From: Thermobifida cellulosilytica TB100
Lineage (GTDB): Bacteria > Actinomycetota > Actinomycetes > Streptosporangiales > Streptosporangiaceae
DNA: 64,000 nt
Assembly: GCF_001517975.1 (NCBI RefSeq)
Contig: NZ_KQ950181.1
Span: 18,023 to 82,022, forward strand
Direction: 5' to 3'
The position numbers and the translations under genes are program-made. How positions within the stretch are numbered: position 1 is the stretch's first letter; each line of letters opens with the position of its first letter. The notes under the pieces were generated by a model, which saw only the letters and a program-made list of their open reading frames with translations, had not been told where the DNA came from and did not search any database. Shown in pieces: positions 1-12,032 of this stretch.

Positions 1-810
1 CTGGCCGCGCTGAGCCGCCCGGCCGCGCCGCTGGTGGCCACCCTGCACAACGCCCCGCCCGCGGGGGTCGGGGCGTGGCTGTTCGGGGTGCTGGAGCGGA
101 TCCTGGCCCGCCGCGCCGACCTGGTGCTGGGTGTCTCCGGCGACCTGGTGGAGCGGTCGCGTGCGCGGGGGGCGCGGCGGGTGGGGCGGGCCCTGGTGCC
201 CGCGCCCGCCGCACCCCCCGCGGAGCGCAGCCCCGACCAGGTGCGCGCCGAGCTGGGAGTGGGGCCGGAGCGGCCGCTGCTGGTGACCGTGGCCCGGCTG
301 GCCGAGCAGAAGGGACTGCCCCTGCTGCTGGACGCGGCCCGGGTGTGGGCGCGGCGCACCCCGCCGCCGCTGGTGGCGGTCGCCGGGGAGGGGCCCCTGC
401 GCGGGCGGCTCGCCGCGCGGATCGCCGCGGAGCAGCTCCCGGTGCGGCTGCTGGGGCGGCGCGACGACGTGCCCTGCCTGCTGGCCGCGGCCGACGTGTT
501 CGTCCTCGCCAGCGTGTGGGAGGGGCAGCCGCTGGTGGTGCAGGAGGCGCTGCGGGCCGGGACGCCCGTGGTGGCCACCGACGTGGGAGGCGTCGCGGAG
601 CTGGTGGGGGACGCCGCGGTCCTGGTTCCTCCGGGGGACGCCGCCGCGCTGGCGGAGGGGGTGGCGCGGGTCCTGGACGACGCCGCGCTCGCCGCGCGGA
701 TGCGGCTGCGCTCCCGGGCCGCGGCGGCCGTGCTGCCGCAGCCCGGAGCCGACTGCGACCAGGTGGTCGGCTACTACACGGAACTCGTGGACCGCGGTGC
801 GTGCCGGTGA
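1..810 (+). CDS. Glycosyltransferase family 4 (GT-B), 5'-truncated
   Basis: The reading frame is open from base 1, so the N-terminus lies outside the window; 269 residues are visible. It looks like the C-terminal part of a GT-B retaining glycosyltransferase (Glycos_transf_1). The segment LVTVARLAEQKGLPLLLDA is the typical start of the donor-binding half. GEGPLRGRL and DVFVLASVWEGQPLVVQEAL follow, with the E-x7-E pair (WE...QE) that contacts the nucleotide sugar, then GTPVVATDVGGVAELV. The family transfers sugars from nucleotide donors to lipids, glycans or small molecules, normally at the cytoplasmic face of the membrane. Donor and acceptor cannot be told from what is visible, and neither downstream neighbour (terC, uvrA) gives a pathway hint. 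Confidence 0.85.
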   Translation: MAALSRPAAPLVATLHNAPPAGVGAWLFGVLERILARRADLVLGVSGDLVERSRARGARRVGRALVPAPAAPPAERSPDQVRAELGVGPERPLLVTVARLAEQKGLPLLLDAARVWARRTPPPLVAVAGEGPLRGRLAARIAAEQLPVRLLGRRDDVPCLLAAADVFVLASVWEGQPLVVQEALRAGTPVVATDVGGVAELVGDAAVLVPPGDAAALAEGVARVLDDAALAARMRLRSRAAAAVLPQPGADCDQVVGYYTELVDRGACR

Positions 811-924
811 GGCTAGGCTCACTCTGCGGAAGGACAGGAATGTCGGAGGCGATGGTTCTCCGCGCTCCGAAGCGGTGGCATCATAGAGCCGGTGCCGAAA
901 GGCGGAATTTTTTCGGTTTCGCCT

Positions 925-1050
925 CGTTGCACCTTTCGGTAGGGGAGTATCCCTTCGCGGCGGCGTCGTCACCACGGAACGCAACGGCGCGGTCCCGGTG
1001 CCGTCGGTCCACGACCTGCGGGTTCGTGGGCGGGAGAGACCTCCGGTTCC
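925..1050 (+). promoter_or_regulatory. yybP-ykoY family manganese riboswitch upstream of terC
   Basis: The leader of the TerC gene carries the conserved blocks of the yybP-ykoY aptamer in the right order: GGGGAGTA at 942-949 (loop L1), GTCGTCA at 965-971 (the start of the conserved GUCGUCA block) and GAGAGACC at 1034-1041 (loop L3 side and 3' closing strand). A P1 helix can be drawn between CGG-T-AGG (937-943) and CCTCCG (1040-1045). This class senses Mn2+ and often precedes TerC-type genes. A GGAGGAGAGG ribosome-binding stretch and the terC start follow about 50 nt later, so translational or transcriptional control is possible. Motif identification is by eye; outer boundaries are approximate. 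Confidence 0.75.
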
Positions 1051-1104
1051 TGACGTGTCCGCGCACAGAGAGCGGCCGCCGCAGCCGGAGGAGAGGATCC
1101 CCAA

Positions 1105-2118
1105 ATGGACGTGCCCCTGTGGGTCTGGGTGGCGACCATCGTCGGCATCGTCGTTGTCCTGGCGGCCGACCTGGCCATCGTCGACCACCCGTGGAGCAAG
1201 AAGCGAGAGCCCAAAGAGCTCTCGATGAAGGAGGCCACCTGGTGGTCGGTCTTCTACATCGCCCTGGCGATCGCCTTCGGGCTCGGCATCTGGTACTTCG
1301 CCGGCGGGGAGAAGGCCGGTGAGTACTTCGCCGGGTACGTCACCGAGAAGAGCCTCAGCGTCGACAACCTCTTCGTCTTCTACCTGATCCTCACCTCCTT
1401 CGCGGTGCCCAGGAAGTACCAGCACGAGGTGCTGCTGATCGGGATCGTGCTGGCGCTGGCCATGCGCGGCGTCTTCATCGCCGTCGGCGCGCAGGCCGTC
1501 AACGCCTGGAGCGAGGTCTTCTACCTGTTCGGCGCGTTCCTCATCTACACCGCGGTCAAGATCGTCCGCGACAACATCAAGGGCTCCGAGGAAGAGGAGA
1601 CCGACTACACCGACAGCTTCGCGGTGCGCATGGTCCGCAAGGTCTGGCCGGTCACCGACGGATACCACGGCTCCCGCCTGACCGCGAAGATCGACGGCCG
1701 CCGCCACGTCACCCCGATGCTCATGGTCATCGTCGCCGTCGGCGTCACCGACCTGATCTTCGCGGTCGACTCGATCCCGGCGATCTTCGGCCTCACCCAG
1801 GACGCCTACCTGGTGTTCACCGCCAACGCCTTCGCGCTGCTGGGCCTGCGGGTGCTGTACTTCCTGCTGGCCGGGCTCATGGACAAGCTGGCCTACCTCA
1901 GTTGGGGGCTGGCCGCGATCATGGTGTTCATCGGCGTCAAGATGCTGCTGCACGCGCTGCACGAGAACGGCGTGGCGGTCCCCGAGATCGGCATCGGCCT
2001 GTCGTTGACCGTCATCCTCGGTGTGATGACCGTCACGGTTGTCGCCAGCGTGCTGAAGTCCCGCAGCGACGCCAGGCGGCTGAAGTCCCGCACGGGCAGC
2101 ATCGCGCCCGGCGAGTGA
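1105..2118 (+). CDS. TerC family integral membrane protein
   Basis: A 337-residue polytopic membrane protein of the TerC/Alx family (PF03741). About nine hydrophobic segments are visible. It carries the family's acidic membrane motifs SVDNLFVFYLI (near residue 90) and VTDLIFAVDSIPAI (near residue 215), whose Asp residues are thought to bind metal. Members are linked to tellurite resistance and, for Alx/YkoY types, to Mn2+ export. The Mn2+ riboswitch-like leader directly upstream favours a manganese-efflux role here. The start ATG at 1105 is preceded by GGAGGAGAGG. The hydrophilic loop around residues 160-180 (EEEETDYTDSF) is normal for actinobacterial members. The next gene, uvrA, is 285 nt away and unrelated. 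Confidence 0.93.
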   Translation: MDVPLWVWVATIVGIVVVLAADLAIVDHPWSKKREPKELSMKEATWWSVFYIALAIAFGLGIWYFAGGEKAGEYFAGYVTEKSLSVDNLFVFYLILTSFAVPRKYQHEVLLIGIVLALAMRGVFIAVGAQAVNAWSEVFYLFGAFLIYTAVKIVRDNIKGSEEEETDYTDSFAVRMVRKVWPVTDGYHGSRLTAKIDGRRHVTPMLMVIVAVGVTDLIFAVDSIPAIFGLTQDAYLVFTANAFALLGLRVLYFLLAGLMDKLAYLSWGLAAIMVFIGVKMLLHALHENGVAVPEIGIGLSLTVILGVMTVTVVASVLKSRSDARRLKSRTGSIAPGE

Positions 2119-2149
2119 TCGGGACACCCGGCCAGCGAAAGCACAACAA

Positions 2150-2172
2150 TCGAACACGCGTACCCATAGAAT
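2150..2172 (+). promoter_or_regulatory. Possible degenerate LexA half-site and -10 box before uvrA
   Basis: TCGAAC at 2150-2155 matches the left half of the actinobacterial SOS box (TCGAAC-N4-GTTCGA), but the right half (GTACCC, 2160-2165) keeps only three of six bases. TAGAAT at 2167-2172 could be a -10 hexamer. uvrA is LexA-controlled in many bacteria, so the position is sensible, but the site is weak. Confidence 0.3.
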
Positions 2173-2403
2173 GGGGTCCCGGTCGGAATGCCGCCGGGAC
2201 TCCGCTGGTTACCGTGGACAGACCCCCGGCGGCGCGCGGAGCGGACAGGCGGCGCGCACCTGCGTACCTCCGACCCGCCCGAAGCAGCACCACAGGCCCG
2301 CGGCGCGGACACGACACGCACCGCCGCGGCCCGCACACCCCTCGACGAGGAAGGATGGAGCGCACCGGCGCCGGGGCGGCCCGGCGGCCACGCGCGAAGA
2401 GAC

Positions 2404-5241
<2,838 letters not shown>

Positions 5242-5442
5242 GACGGCCCCCAGGCCGGTCGGGGCGGCCGGTCGTGGCCACTGTGGGACACATCGGCGGG
5301 ACGGGGCGGACGGAGGCCGCCCCCGACGGCGCCCCTCCGTAGGATCGGCAGCGGACGAATGGACAGCGGAACCCCGCGCAGCGCCCCGGCCCGCGTTCCG
5401 GGGCGCTGCGCGGCGTCCGTACCGACCCCGGAGGCCTCCCCC

Positions 5443-6078
5443 ATGACCCACCCCCCGCCGTGGGACCCCCGAACGACCGTGACGCGCGGCCCCGGGCGGT
5501 GGCCGGTGCCACCGCCCCAGCCACCGCCCCGGCCGGGCGGCACGTTCCCGGCGCCCGGCCCGCCTCCCGGGCCGGGACCGTACCGTCCGGCCTCGTGGGG
5601 CCAGCGGGCCCTGGCCCGCCTGCTCGACTCCTTGTTCGTGAGCATTCCGCTGGGCACGGTCCTGTTCTTCGCCTGGCTGTTCTGGCTCTTCTTCGCGGTG
5701 CTGGCGGGCCGGACCCTGGAGGGGGCGGACACCGGCGCCATGATCTTCGCCAGCGTGTGCGGGTTCCTGGTCTGCACGGCCTACGACGCGGTCTGCCTGC
5801 GTGTCTGGGGGCGCACCCCGGGCAAGATGATCGTCAAGATCGTGGTGGTGCCCGACCCCGCGCCGGGACGGCCGGAGCGGATCCCCCTCGACGCGGTCAT
5901 GGTCCGCGCCGCGCTGTACTGGCTCCCGCTCCTGGTCATGTGGACGCCCCTGTGGGTGCAGGTCCTGGTCAACGGAGTGTGGCTGGTGCCGATCGCGCTG
6001 TGGCCGCTGTGGGACCTGCCCAAGCGGCAGGCCGTCCACGACAAGATCGTCCGGACCGTGGTGCTGCGACGGGACTGA
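5443..6078 (+). CDS. RDD family membrane protein
   Basis: A 211-residue protein with a Pro/Gly-rich cytoplasmic N-terminus (about residues 1-45) followed by an RDD domain (PF06271). The first helix region reads SWGQRALARLLDSL, containing the R...RLLD signature. Further hydrophobic segments lie at about residues 66-90, 103-125 and 155-185, and the C-terminus ends with the typical DLPKRQAVHDKIVRTVV. RDD proteins are small membrane proteins of mostly unknown role; a few act in ion transport. The ATG at 5443 has GGAGG about eight bases upstream and is preferred over an in-frame ATG at 5359. It stands alone between uvrA and the Rieske gene. Confidence 0.85.
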   Translation: MTHPPPWDPRTTVTRGPGRWPVPPPQPPPRPGGTFPAPGPPPGPGPYRPASWGQRALARLLDSLFVSIPLGTVLFFAWLFWLFFAVLAGRTLEGADTGAMIFASVCGFLVCTAYDAVCLRVWGRTPGKMIVKIVVVPDPAPGRPERIPLDAVMVRAALYWLPLLVMWTPLWVQVLVNGVWLVPIALWPLWDLPKRQAVHDKIVRTVVLRRD

Positions 6079-6118
6079 GTCGGCACCCCCACCCTGCGAC
6101 GATCCACTCCCGCACCCG

Positions 6119-6135
6119 TACTACATTGCGTAGTA
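6119..6135. promoter_or_regulatory. BlaI/CopY-type inverted repeat before the Rieske gene
   Basis: TACTACATTGCGTAGTA is an inverted repeat with perfect 6-bp arms (TACTAC/GTAGTA) and a 5-bp centre, 31 nt upstream of the Rieske start codon. It closely resembles operators of BlaI/MecI/CopY repressors, which are built on TACTAC...GTAGTA halves. The regulator itself is not in this window. Confidence 0.5.
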
Positions 6136-6166
6136 GTCCTGTTCGACCATTCCAGGGAGCCTTCTC

Positions 6167-6583
6167 ATGACAACGGAGCCGTCACCGCGCGTCTGCCGGA
6201 TGAGCCGCCGCACGATGCTGGCGGGTACGGGGGCCGCGGGAGCGGTGGCGCTCACCGCCGCGGCCTGCACCGCCGCACCGAAGCCGCAGGACGCGCTGCG
6301 CGGACAGGTGGTGGCGCAGACCACCGACGTCCCCGAGGGCGGCGGTCTGCTGGTGATCGACGCCAAGCTGGTGATCACCCAGCCCGAGCCGGGGAAGTTC
6401 CAGGCGTTCAGCGCCACGTGCACCCACGGGGGCTGCACCGTGCAGGAGGTCACCACCGAGATCCTCTGCCTGTGCCACCACAGCAAGTTCGGGCTCGACG
6501 GCGAGGTGCTCCAGGGGCCGGCCGTCGACCCGCTGGAGCCGTTCGAGGTGCGGGTGGAGGGCACCGACATCATCCTGGTCTGA
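6167..6583 (+). CDS. Tat-exported Rieske [2Fe-2S] protein
   Basis: A 138-residue protein with an N-terminal twin-arginine signal (SRRTMLAGTGAAGAVAL, residues 14-30) and a Rieske domain. The cluster ligands are C-T-H (CTHGGC) and C-x-x-H (CLCHHSKFGLDG), followed by the usual proline-rich closure. The Tat signal indicates export with the cluster already inserted. AAAC after the hydrophobic stretch could be lipidated, but its -3 residue is not a classical lipobox residue. Small exported Rieske proteins of this type are common in actinomycetes, and their redox partners are mostly unknown; this is not the QcrA subunit, which is much longer. A BlaI-like inverted repeat lies in the promoter. The downstream gene is convergent, so it is probably monocistronic. 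Confidence 0.88.
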   Translation: MTTEPSPRVCRMSRRTMLAGTGAAGAVALTAAACTAAPKPQDALRGQVVAQTTDVPEGGGLLVIDAKLVITQPEPGKFQAFSATCTHGGCTVQEVTTEILCLCHHSKFGLDGEVLQGPAVDPLEPFEVRVEGTDIILV

Positions 6584-6597
6584 GCCCGGCGGAGGGC

Positions 6598-7731
6598 TCA
6601 GCCGGACTCCGCGGTCTCCTCGCCGTTCCTGCGGGAGACGGGGGAGCGGCGGAACGCCGAGGCGGGCCACATCGCGGCGTACTGCTGCTCCTCGTCCATC
6701 CCGGTGAACTCGGTGCGGTTGCGCGGCAGCGCCTGGGGGAAGTTCTCGCGGATGTAGCCGAGCATGTGCTCACGCAGCTCGACCGTGAGCTTCCACCGGG
6801 CGCTGGAGTCGGCGGCGCTCACGGTCGCGCGCAGCTCGATCAGCCCGGAGTCCAGCATGTCGGTGACCTCCAGCGCCCAGTTGCGGCCGTCCCACAGGGG
6901 GTGGTTGGTCACGAACGACTCGACCTCGGCGCGCAACTGCTCCACCGGGACCTCCCAGTCGACGCGGAACATCACCACCCCGGTGATGCTGCTGCCGTGC
7001 TTGGTCCAGTTCTCGAACGGCCGGGTGGTGAAGTAGGACACGGGGAAGACCAGGCGGCGTTCGTCCCAGGTGCGCACGGTCACGTTGGTGAGCGTCAGCT
7101 CCTCGATGCGGCCCCACTCTCCCTCCACGACCACCACGTCGTTGATGCGCAGCGAGTCGCTGAACGCCAGTTGCAGGCCGGCGAACATGTTGCCCAGCGT
7201 GGCCTGCGCCGCCACACCGGCGATGATGCCGATCAGACCGGCGGACGCCAGGATCCCGGCGCCGAGCGCGGCGACGGCGGGGAAGGTGAACAGGATCGCC
7301 GCGACCGCCAGCAGGCCCAGCAGCGTGGCCGCGACCCGTCGCAGCAGCCGCACCTGCGTTTGCAGGCGGCGGGAGCGCCGGTCGGCGTCGCCGTTGCGCA
7401 CCGACAGCCGGGCCAGCACGGTGTCGGTGACGGCGTAGGCCACGGTCAGCCCCAGCCAGGTCAGCGAGGCGATCATCGCGATGCGCATGCCGTGCTGGAA
7501 GATGGGGTACCAGAAACGGGGGTTCTCGAATCCGCTGGCGTTGGGAAGCGCGAGGTTCACCCCCAGTACGGTGGCCGCCGCGTACGCCGAATAGCGGCAG
7601 CGCCGGACCAGGTGCTCGGCTGCGCTCCACACCTTGGACAACTGGTGGGTCAGCAGCCAGTGCAGCACCGTGACCAGGAGCACCGAGACCGCGACGGCGA
7701 CGCCCACCGCGATCCAGTTGCCGATCGACAT
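6598..7731 (-). CDS. MscS-family mechanosensitive ion channel
   Basis: A 377-residue small-conductance mechanosensitive channel family protein (PF00924). Transmembrane stretches lie at about residues 5-28, 52-75, 90-110 and 135-160. The pore-lining helix reads ASAGLIGIIAGVAAQATLGN, followed by the beta domain FSDSLRINDVVVVEGEWGRIEEL and the C-terminal cytoplasmic vestibule. Such channels open on hypo-osmotic membrane tension and release solutes. The frame is open 16 codons further upstream, but AGGGGG about eight bases before the ATG at 7731 supports the shorter form. It is convergent with the Rieske gene (14 nt apart) and divergent from uvrC. Confidence 0.88.
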   Translation of the reverse strand: MSIGNWIAVGVAVAVSVLLVTVLHWLLTHQLSKVWSAAEHLVRRCRYSAYAAATVLGVNLALPNASGFENPRFWYPIFQHGMRIAMIASLTWLGLTVAYAVTDTVLARLSVRNGDADRRSRRLQTQVRLLRRVAATLLGLLAVAAILFTFPAVAALGAGILASAGLIGIIAGVAAQATLGNMFAGLQLAFSDSLRINDVVVVEGEWGRIEELTLTNVTVRTWDERRLVFPVSYFTTRPFENWTKHGSSITGVVMFRVDWEVPVEQLRAEVESFVTNHPLWDGRNWALEVTDMLDSGLIELRATVSAADSSARWKLTVELREHMLGYIRENFPQALPRNRTEFTGMDEEQQYAAMWPASAFRRSPVSRRNGEETAESG

Positions 7732-7918
7732 CACTGGAGAGTCCCCCTTGCACGGAGTCGGAAGCGGAAAGTGGTGCAACGCAGATACAGGGACAACCTA
7801 GAACATCCCGCTACCGGACCGTGACGCTTGCGGAGGTGAGGAAGCGCATGGCCAGGAAGGCCCGGCCGGGCGTCCGGTGCTGGCACGCACTGTCCGATCC
7901 GGCGACCACAATGGGACC

Positions 7919-9916
7919 ATGACCGTCCGCCCCACCCTGCGCCCCGAACCCGGATCGATCCCCACCGACCCCGGGGTCTACCGCTTCCGGGACGAGCACG
8001 GCCGCGTGATCTACGTTGGAAAGGCGAAGAACCTGCGCGCCCGGCTGTCCTCCTACTTCCAGGACTTCAGCGCGCTGCACCCGCGGACCCAGACCATGGT
8101 CTCCACGGCCGCCGAGGTGGACTGGACGGTGGTGGGCACCGAGGTGGAGGCCCTGCAGTTGGAGTACTCCTGGATCAAGGAGTACTCCCCGCGCTTCAAC
8201 GTCCGCTACCGCGACGACAAGAGCTACCCCTACCTGGCGGTCACGCTCAACGAGGAGTTCCCCCGGGTCCAGGTGATGCGCGGGGCGCGGCGCCGCGGGG
8301 TGCGCTACTTCGGCCCCTACTCCTACGCCTGGGCCATCCGCGACACCGTGGACCTGCTGCTGCGGGTGTTCCCGGTGCGCACCTGCTCGGCCGGGGTGTT
8401 CAAGCGCGCCCGCTCCAGCGGTCGGCCCTGCCTGCTCGGCTACATCGACAAGTGCTCCGCGCCCTGCGTGGGGCGCGTCGACGCGGCCGAGCACCGCGCG
8501 CTCGCCGAGGACTTCTGCGCCTTCATGGCGGGCGAGACCGGCCGCTTCCTGCGGGCGCTGGAGGCCGAGATGAAGCAGGCCGCCGCCGAGCAGGAGTACG
8601 AGCGTGCCGCGCGCCTGCGCGACAACATCCAGGCGCTGCGCACGGTCATGGAGAAGCAGGCTGTGGTCCTCGGCGACGGCACCGACTGCGACGTCATCGC
8701 CATCGCCGAGGACCCGCTGGAGGCGGCCGTCCAGGTGTTCTACGTGCGCGGCGGGCGCATCCGCGGCGAGCGCGGCTGGGTGGTCGACAAGGTCGAGGAG
8801 GTCTCCACCGGCCAGCTCGTCGAGCAGTTCCTCGCCCAGACCTACGGCGCGGCCGAGGGCACGTCGGCCATCCCCCGCGAGGTGCTGGTCTCGGCCGAGC
8901 CCGCCGACCTCCCCGCCGTCACCGCCTGGCTGGCCGAGCGCCGCGGCGCGGCGGTGGACGTGCGGGTGCCCCGGCGCGGCGACAAGCGCGCCCTGATGGA
9001 GACCGTCGCCAAGAACGCCGAGCAGGCGCTGGCCCGCCACAAGAGCCAGCGCGCCTCCGATCTGACCACGCGCTCCCGGGCGCTCTCGGAGATCGCCGAG
9101 GCGCTGGGCCTGGCGGAGGCCCCGCTGCGCATCGAGTGCTTCGACATCTCCACCCTCCAGGGCGAGCACGCGGTGGCGTCCATGGTGGTGTTCGAGGACG
9201 GCCTGGCCCGCAAGTCCGAGTACCGGCGGTTCAGCATCCGCGGGGCGGCGGGCGCCGAGCACAGCGACGTCGCGGCGATGCACGAGGTCATCACCCGCCG
9301 CTTCACCCGCTACCTGGAGGAGAGCCAGCGCTCCGGAGAACTGGACACGCTGGGCGAGAGCGGCGCCCCGCCCGCCGCGGGCCGCGCCGCGCGGGGCGCC
9401 GCACCCCGGTTCGCCTACCCGCCCAACCTGGTGGTGGTGGACGGCGGCCGCCCCCAGGTCGCGGCCGCCCAGCGGGCGCTGGAGGAGCTGGGGATCGAGG
9501 ACGTGGCCGTGTGCGGGCTGGCCAAGCGGCTGGAGGAGGTGTGGGTGCCCGACGAGGAGGACCCGATCATCCTGCCGCGCGCCAGCGAGGGGCTCTACCT
9601 GTTGCAGCGGGTCCGTGACGAGGCGCACCGGTTCGCGATCTCCTACCATCGACGCAAGAGGGCCGGGGCGCTCACCGCCAGTGCTCTGGACGACATTCCC
9701 GGCCTGGGGCCCGCCCGGCGCGCCGCGTTGATCAAGCACTTCGGGTCGGTGCGCCGCCTGGCGCGGGCCACGGTCGCCGAGATCGCCGAGGTGCCCGGGA
9801 TCGGGGAGCGGATCGCTCGGACGGTCCACGAGCGGCTCGGCGGGGCCGGGGAGGAGCAGGGAGGGTCGGACGGCAGCGGTCCGGACAACCGAGAGCACAG
9901 GGGGAAGAAGACGTGA
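7919..9916 (+). CDS. uvrC: Excinuclease ABC subunit C (UvrC)
   Basis: The nuclease of nucleotide excision repair: it cuts both sides of a UvrB-bound lesion. The 665-residue protein begins with the GIY-YIG domain ([21 protein letters not shown], 3' incision), followed by a CxxC region ([13 protein letters not shown]), a UVR motif near residues 205-240 ([20 protein letters not shown]) and the RNase H-like domain for the 5' cut ([16 protein letters not shown]). It closes with a C-terminal helix-hairpin-helix pair ([27 protein letters not shown]). The ATG at 7919 is chosen because [21 protein letters not shown] matches the family start. Its stop overlaps the GTG of rapZ, so the four genes uvrC-rapZ-yvcK-whiA are likely co-transcribed. 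Confidence 0.97.
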   Translation: MTVRPTLRPEPGSIPTDPGVYRFRDEHGRVIYVGKAKNLRARLSSYFQDFSALHPRTQTMVSTAAEVDWTVVGTEVEALQLEYSWIKEYSPRFNVRYRDDKSYPYLAVTLNEEFPRVQVMRGARRRGVRYFGPYSYAWAIRDTVDLLLRVFPVRTCSAGVFKRARSSGRPCLLGYIDKCSAPCVGRVDAAEHRALAEDFCAFMAGETGRFLRALEAEMKQAAAEQEYERAARLRDNIQALRTVMEKQAVVLGDGTDCDVIAIAEDPLEAAVQVFYVRGGRIRGERGWVVDKVEEVSTGQLVEQFLAQTYGAAEGTSAIPREVLVSAEPADLPAVTAWLAERRGAAVDVRVPRRGDKRALMETVAKNAEQALARHKSQRASDLTTRSRALSEIAEALGLAEAPLRIECFDISTLQGEHAVASMVVFEDGLARKSEYRRFSIRGAAGAEHSDVAAMHEVITRRFTRYLEESQRSGELDTLGESGAPPAAGRAARGAAPRFAYPPNLVVVDGGRPQVAAAQRALEELGIEDVAVCGLAKRLEEVWVPDEEDPIILPRASEGLYLLQRVRDEAHRFAISYHRRKRAGALTASALDDIPGLGPARRAALIKHFGSVRRLARATVAEIAEVPGIGERIARTVHERLGGAGEEQGGSDGSGPDNREHRGKKT

Positions 9917-10797
9917 CGACCAGTCGGGTAGACGGCCTCCCACCGGAGATCGTCGTGGTGACAGGCATGTCGGGAGCGGGGCGCAGCACCGCGGCGCGGG
10001 CGTTGGAGGACCTCGACTGGTTCGTCGTCGACAACCTCCCGCCGGGGCTGCTGCCCACCATGATCGACCTGGCCGGACGCACCCAGGGAGCGGTGTCGCG
10101 GGTGGCTGCCGTGGTGGACGTGCGCAGCATGGCCTTCACCGAGGACCTGCTGTCTTCCGTGAAGGATCTGCGCGGTCGCGGTATCGTCGCCCGCGTGGTG
10201 TTCCTGGAGGCATCGGACGAGACCCTGGTGCGCCGCTTCGAGAGCGTGCGGCGCCCGCACCCGCTCCAGGGTGAGGGGCGGCTGACCGACGGGATCAGCC
10301 GCGAGCGCGGTCTGCTGCGCTCCATCCGTGGCGAGGCCGACCTGGTCATCGACACCTCCCAGCTCAACGTGCACCAGCTCAAGGCGAAGATGGTGGGGTT
10401 CTTCGGGAAGGCCCGGGAGGCCCACCTGCGCGCCAACGTGGTCTCCTTCGGGTTCAAGCACGGCCTGCCGATCGACGCCGACCTGGTGCTGGACTGCCGG
10501 TTCCTGCCCAACCCGCACTGGGTTCCGGAACTGCGTCCGCTGACGGGGCAGGACGACCCGGTGCGCGACTACGTACTGGCCCAGCGCGGAGCCAAGGAGC
10601 TGCTGGACTCCTACACCGAGGTGCTGCGGCTGCTGGTCGCCGGGTACCAGCGCGAGGGCAAGCACTACATGACGCTCGCGGTGGGCTGCACCGGCGGCAA
10701 GCACCGCAGTGTCGCCATGTCCGAGCAGCTCGCCGCCCGTCTGCGCGACGAGGGGGTGGAGGTGAACATCATCCACCGCGACCTGGGGCGCGAATAG
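9913..10797 (+). CDS. rapZ: RapZ/YvcJ-family nucleotide-binding protein
   Basis: A 294-residue RapZ-family (YvcJ) P-loop protein. Walker A is [16 protein letters not shown] (near residue 19), followed by [14 protein letters not shown]; the C-terminal domain carries [12 protein letters not shown]. In E. coli RapZ is an RNase adaptor controlling glmZ/glmS and thus amino-sugar synthesis. In Gram-positives YvcJ binds nucleotides and its role is less clear. The GTG start overlaps the uvrC stop by 4 nt (GTGA). The gene belongs to the conserved rapZ-yvcK-whiA trio of Gram-positive bacteria. The symbol follows family naming; the sRNA adaptor function is not established in actinobacteria. Confidence 0.93.
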   Translation: MTTSRVDGLPPEIVVVTGMSGAGRSTAARALEDLDWFVVDNLPPGLLPTMIDLAGRTQGAVSRVAAVVDVRSMAFTEDLLSSVKDLRGRGIVARVVFLEASDETLVRRFESVRRPHPLQGEGRLTDGISRERGLLRSIRGEADLVIDTSQLNVHQLKAKMVGFFGKAREAHLRANVVSFGFKHGLPIDADLVLDCRFLPNPHWVPELRPLTGQDDPVRDYVLAQRGAKELLDSYTEVLRLLVAGYQREGKHYMTLAVGCTGGKHRSVAMSEQLAARLRDEGVEVNIIHRDLGRE

Positions 10798-10870
10798 GCG
10801 GCGCGGGCCGCGGCACACGCCCCGGGACGTCCGGCGGACCGGGGGAGGGGAATGAGGGACGCGTAGACCG

Positions 10871-11860
10871 ATGGCGGGTTACGAGGACTCTTGGGAGAGA
10901 CCGCGCGGAGACGACGGGACCGCGCCGCCGCGCGTGGTCGCGCTGGGCGGAGGACACGGGCTGTACGCGTCGCTGTCCGCGCTGCGCCGGGTCACCACCG
11001 ACGTGACCGCGGTGGTGACGGTGGCCGACGACGGCGGCTCCAGCGGGCGGCTGCGGCGGGAGCTGGGCGTGCTGCCGCCGGGCGACCTGCGGATGGCGCT
11101 GGCGGCGCTGTGCGGTGACGACGAGTGGGGCAGCACCTGGAGCGAGGTGGTGCAGCACCGGTTCCGCTCCGGGGGCGAGCTGCACGGGCACGCGGTGGGC
11201 AACCTGCTCATCGTGGCGCTGTGGGAGCTGCTGGGCGACTCGGTCGCGGCACTGGACTGGGTGGGGCAGCTCCTCGGCGCGCACGGCCGGGTGCTGCCGA
11301 TGTCGTCGGTCCCGCTGGACATCGTGGCCGAGGTGGAGGGCGCCGACCCGGACCGTCCCGACGAGGTGGTGACCGTGCGCGGCCAGGTGGCCTGCGCCAG
11401 CACCCGGGGGCGGGTGCGGTCCATCTCGCTGATCCCGGACCGGCCGCCGGTGCCCAGCCAGGTGATCCGGGCGGTGCACGAGGCCGACTGGGTGGTGTTC
11501 GGCCCCGGGTCGTGGTTCACCAGCGTGCTGCCGCACCTGCTGGTTCCGGATCTGGCGCGGGCGCTGGTGACGACGCGGGCGCGGCGGCTGGTGGCGCTCA
11601 ACCTGTCCCCGCAGCGGGGGGAGACCGACGGGTTCGCCGCGCACACCTATCTGGAGGTGCTCGCCGACCACGCGCCCGAGCTGCGGGTGGACGTGGTGCT
11701 GGCGGACCGCAAGGGCGTGGAGGACGCGGTCAGGCTGGAGCGGGTGGCGGCGGGGCTGGGAGCCCGGCTGGTGCTGGCCGACCTGGCCGTGGACGACGGG
11801 TCGCCGCGGCACGACCCGGACCGGTTCGCGGAGGCGTTCGATCAGGTATTCGCGGATTGA
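10871..11860 (+). CDS. yvcK: Gluconeogenesis factor YvcK (CofD-like / YvcK family)
   Basis: A 329-residue protein of the YvcK/CofD-like family (UPF0052), which binds UDP-sugars. It shows VVALGGGHGLYASLSALRR near residue 17, VVTVADDGGSSGRLRRELG, PPGDLRMAL and HAVGNLLIVALWE, the diagnostic nucleotide-sugar binding blocks. In Bacillus YvcK is required on gluconeogenic carbon and influences cell-wall synthesis; the mycobacterial homologue CuvA acts at the cell wall. It sits between rapZ (73 nt away) and whiA. The C-terminus ends at DQVFAD, about the normal length. Confidence 0.93.
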   Translation: MAGYEDSWERPRGDDGTAPPRVVALGGGHGLYASLSALRRVTTDVTAVVTVADDGGSSGRLRRELGVLPPGDLRMALAALCGDDEWGSTWSEVVQHRFRSGGELHGHAVGNLLIVALWELLGDSVAALDWVGQLLGAHGRVLPMSSVPLDIVAEVEGADPDRPDEVVTVRGQVACASTRGRVRSISLIPDRPPVPSQVIRAVHEADWVVFGPGSWFTSVLPHLLVPDLARALVTTRARRLVALNLSPQRGETDGFAAHTYLEVLADHAPELRVDVVLADRKGVEDAVRLERVAAGLGARLVLADLAVDDGSPRHDPDRFAEAFDQVFAD

Positions 11861-12032
11861 GCGGACCCGGCCGCAAAGGTTCGGGAAAGCGCCGGGCTGC
11901 CGGACCGGTCAAGGCAGCGGACACACGCTCGCGCGGCATGGAGTTGGCCGCGCGGGCAAGTAGTCTGCCACGAAGGGCGCTGCTTGGCCGCGGCGCGCAG
12001 TGTGCGTTCTACTGGGGGAAGGGGCCGCATCC

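Noticed and set aside
2150-2172. A LexA/SOS box before uvrA
   Set aside because: Only the left half is intact; kept as a low-confidence site and not promoted to a finding.
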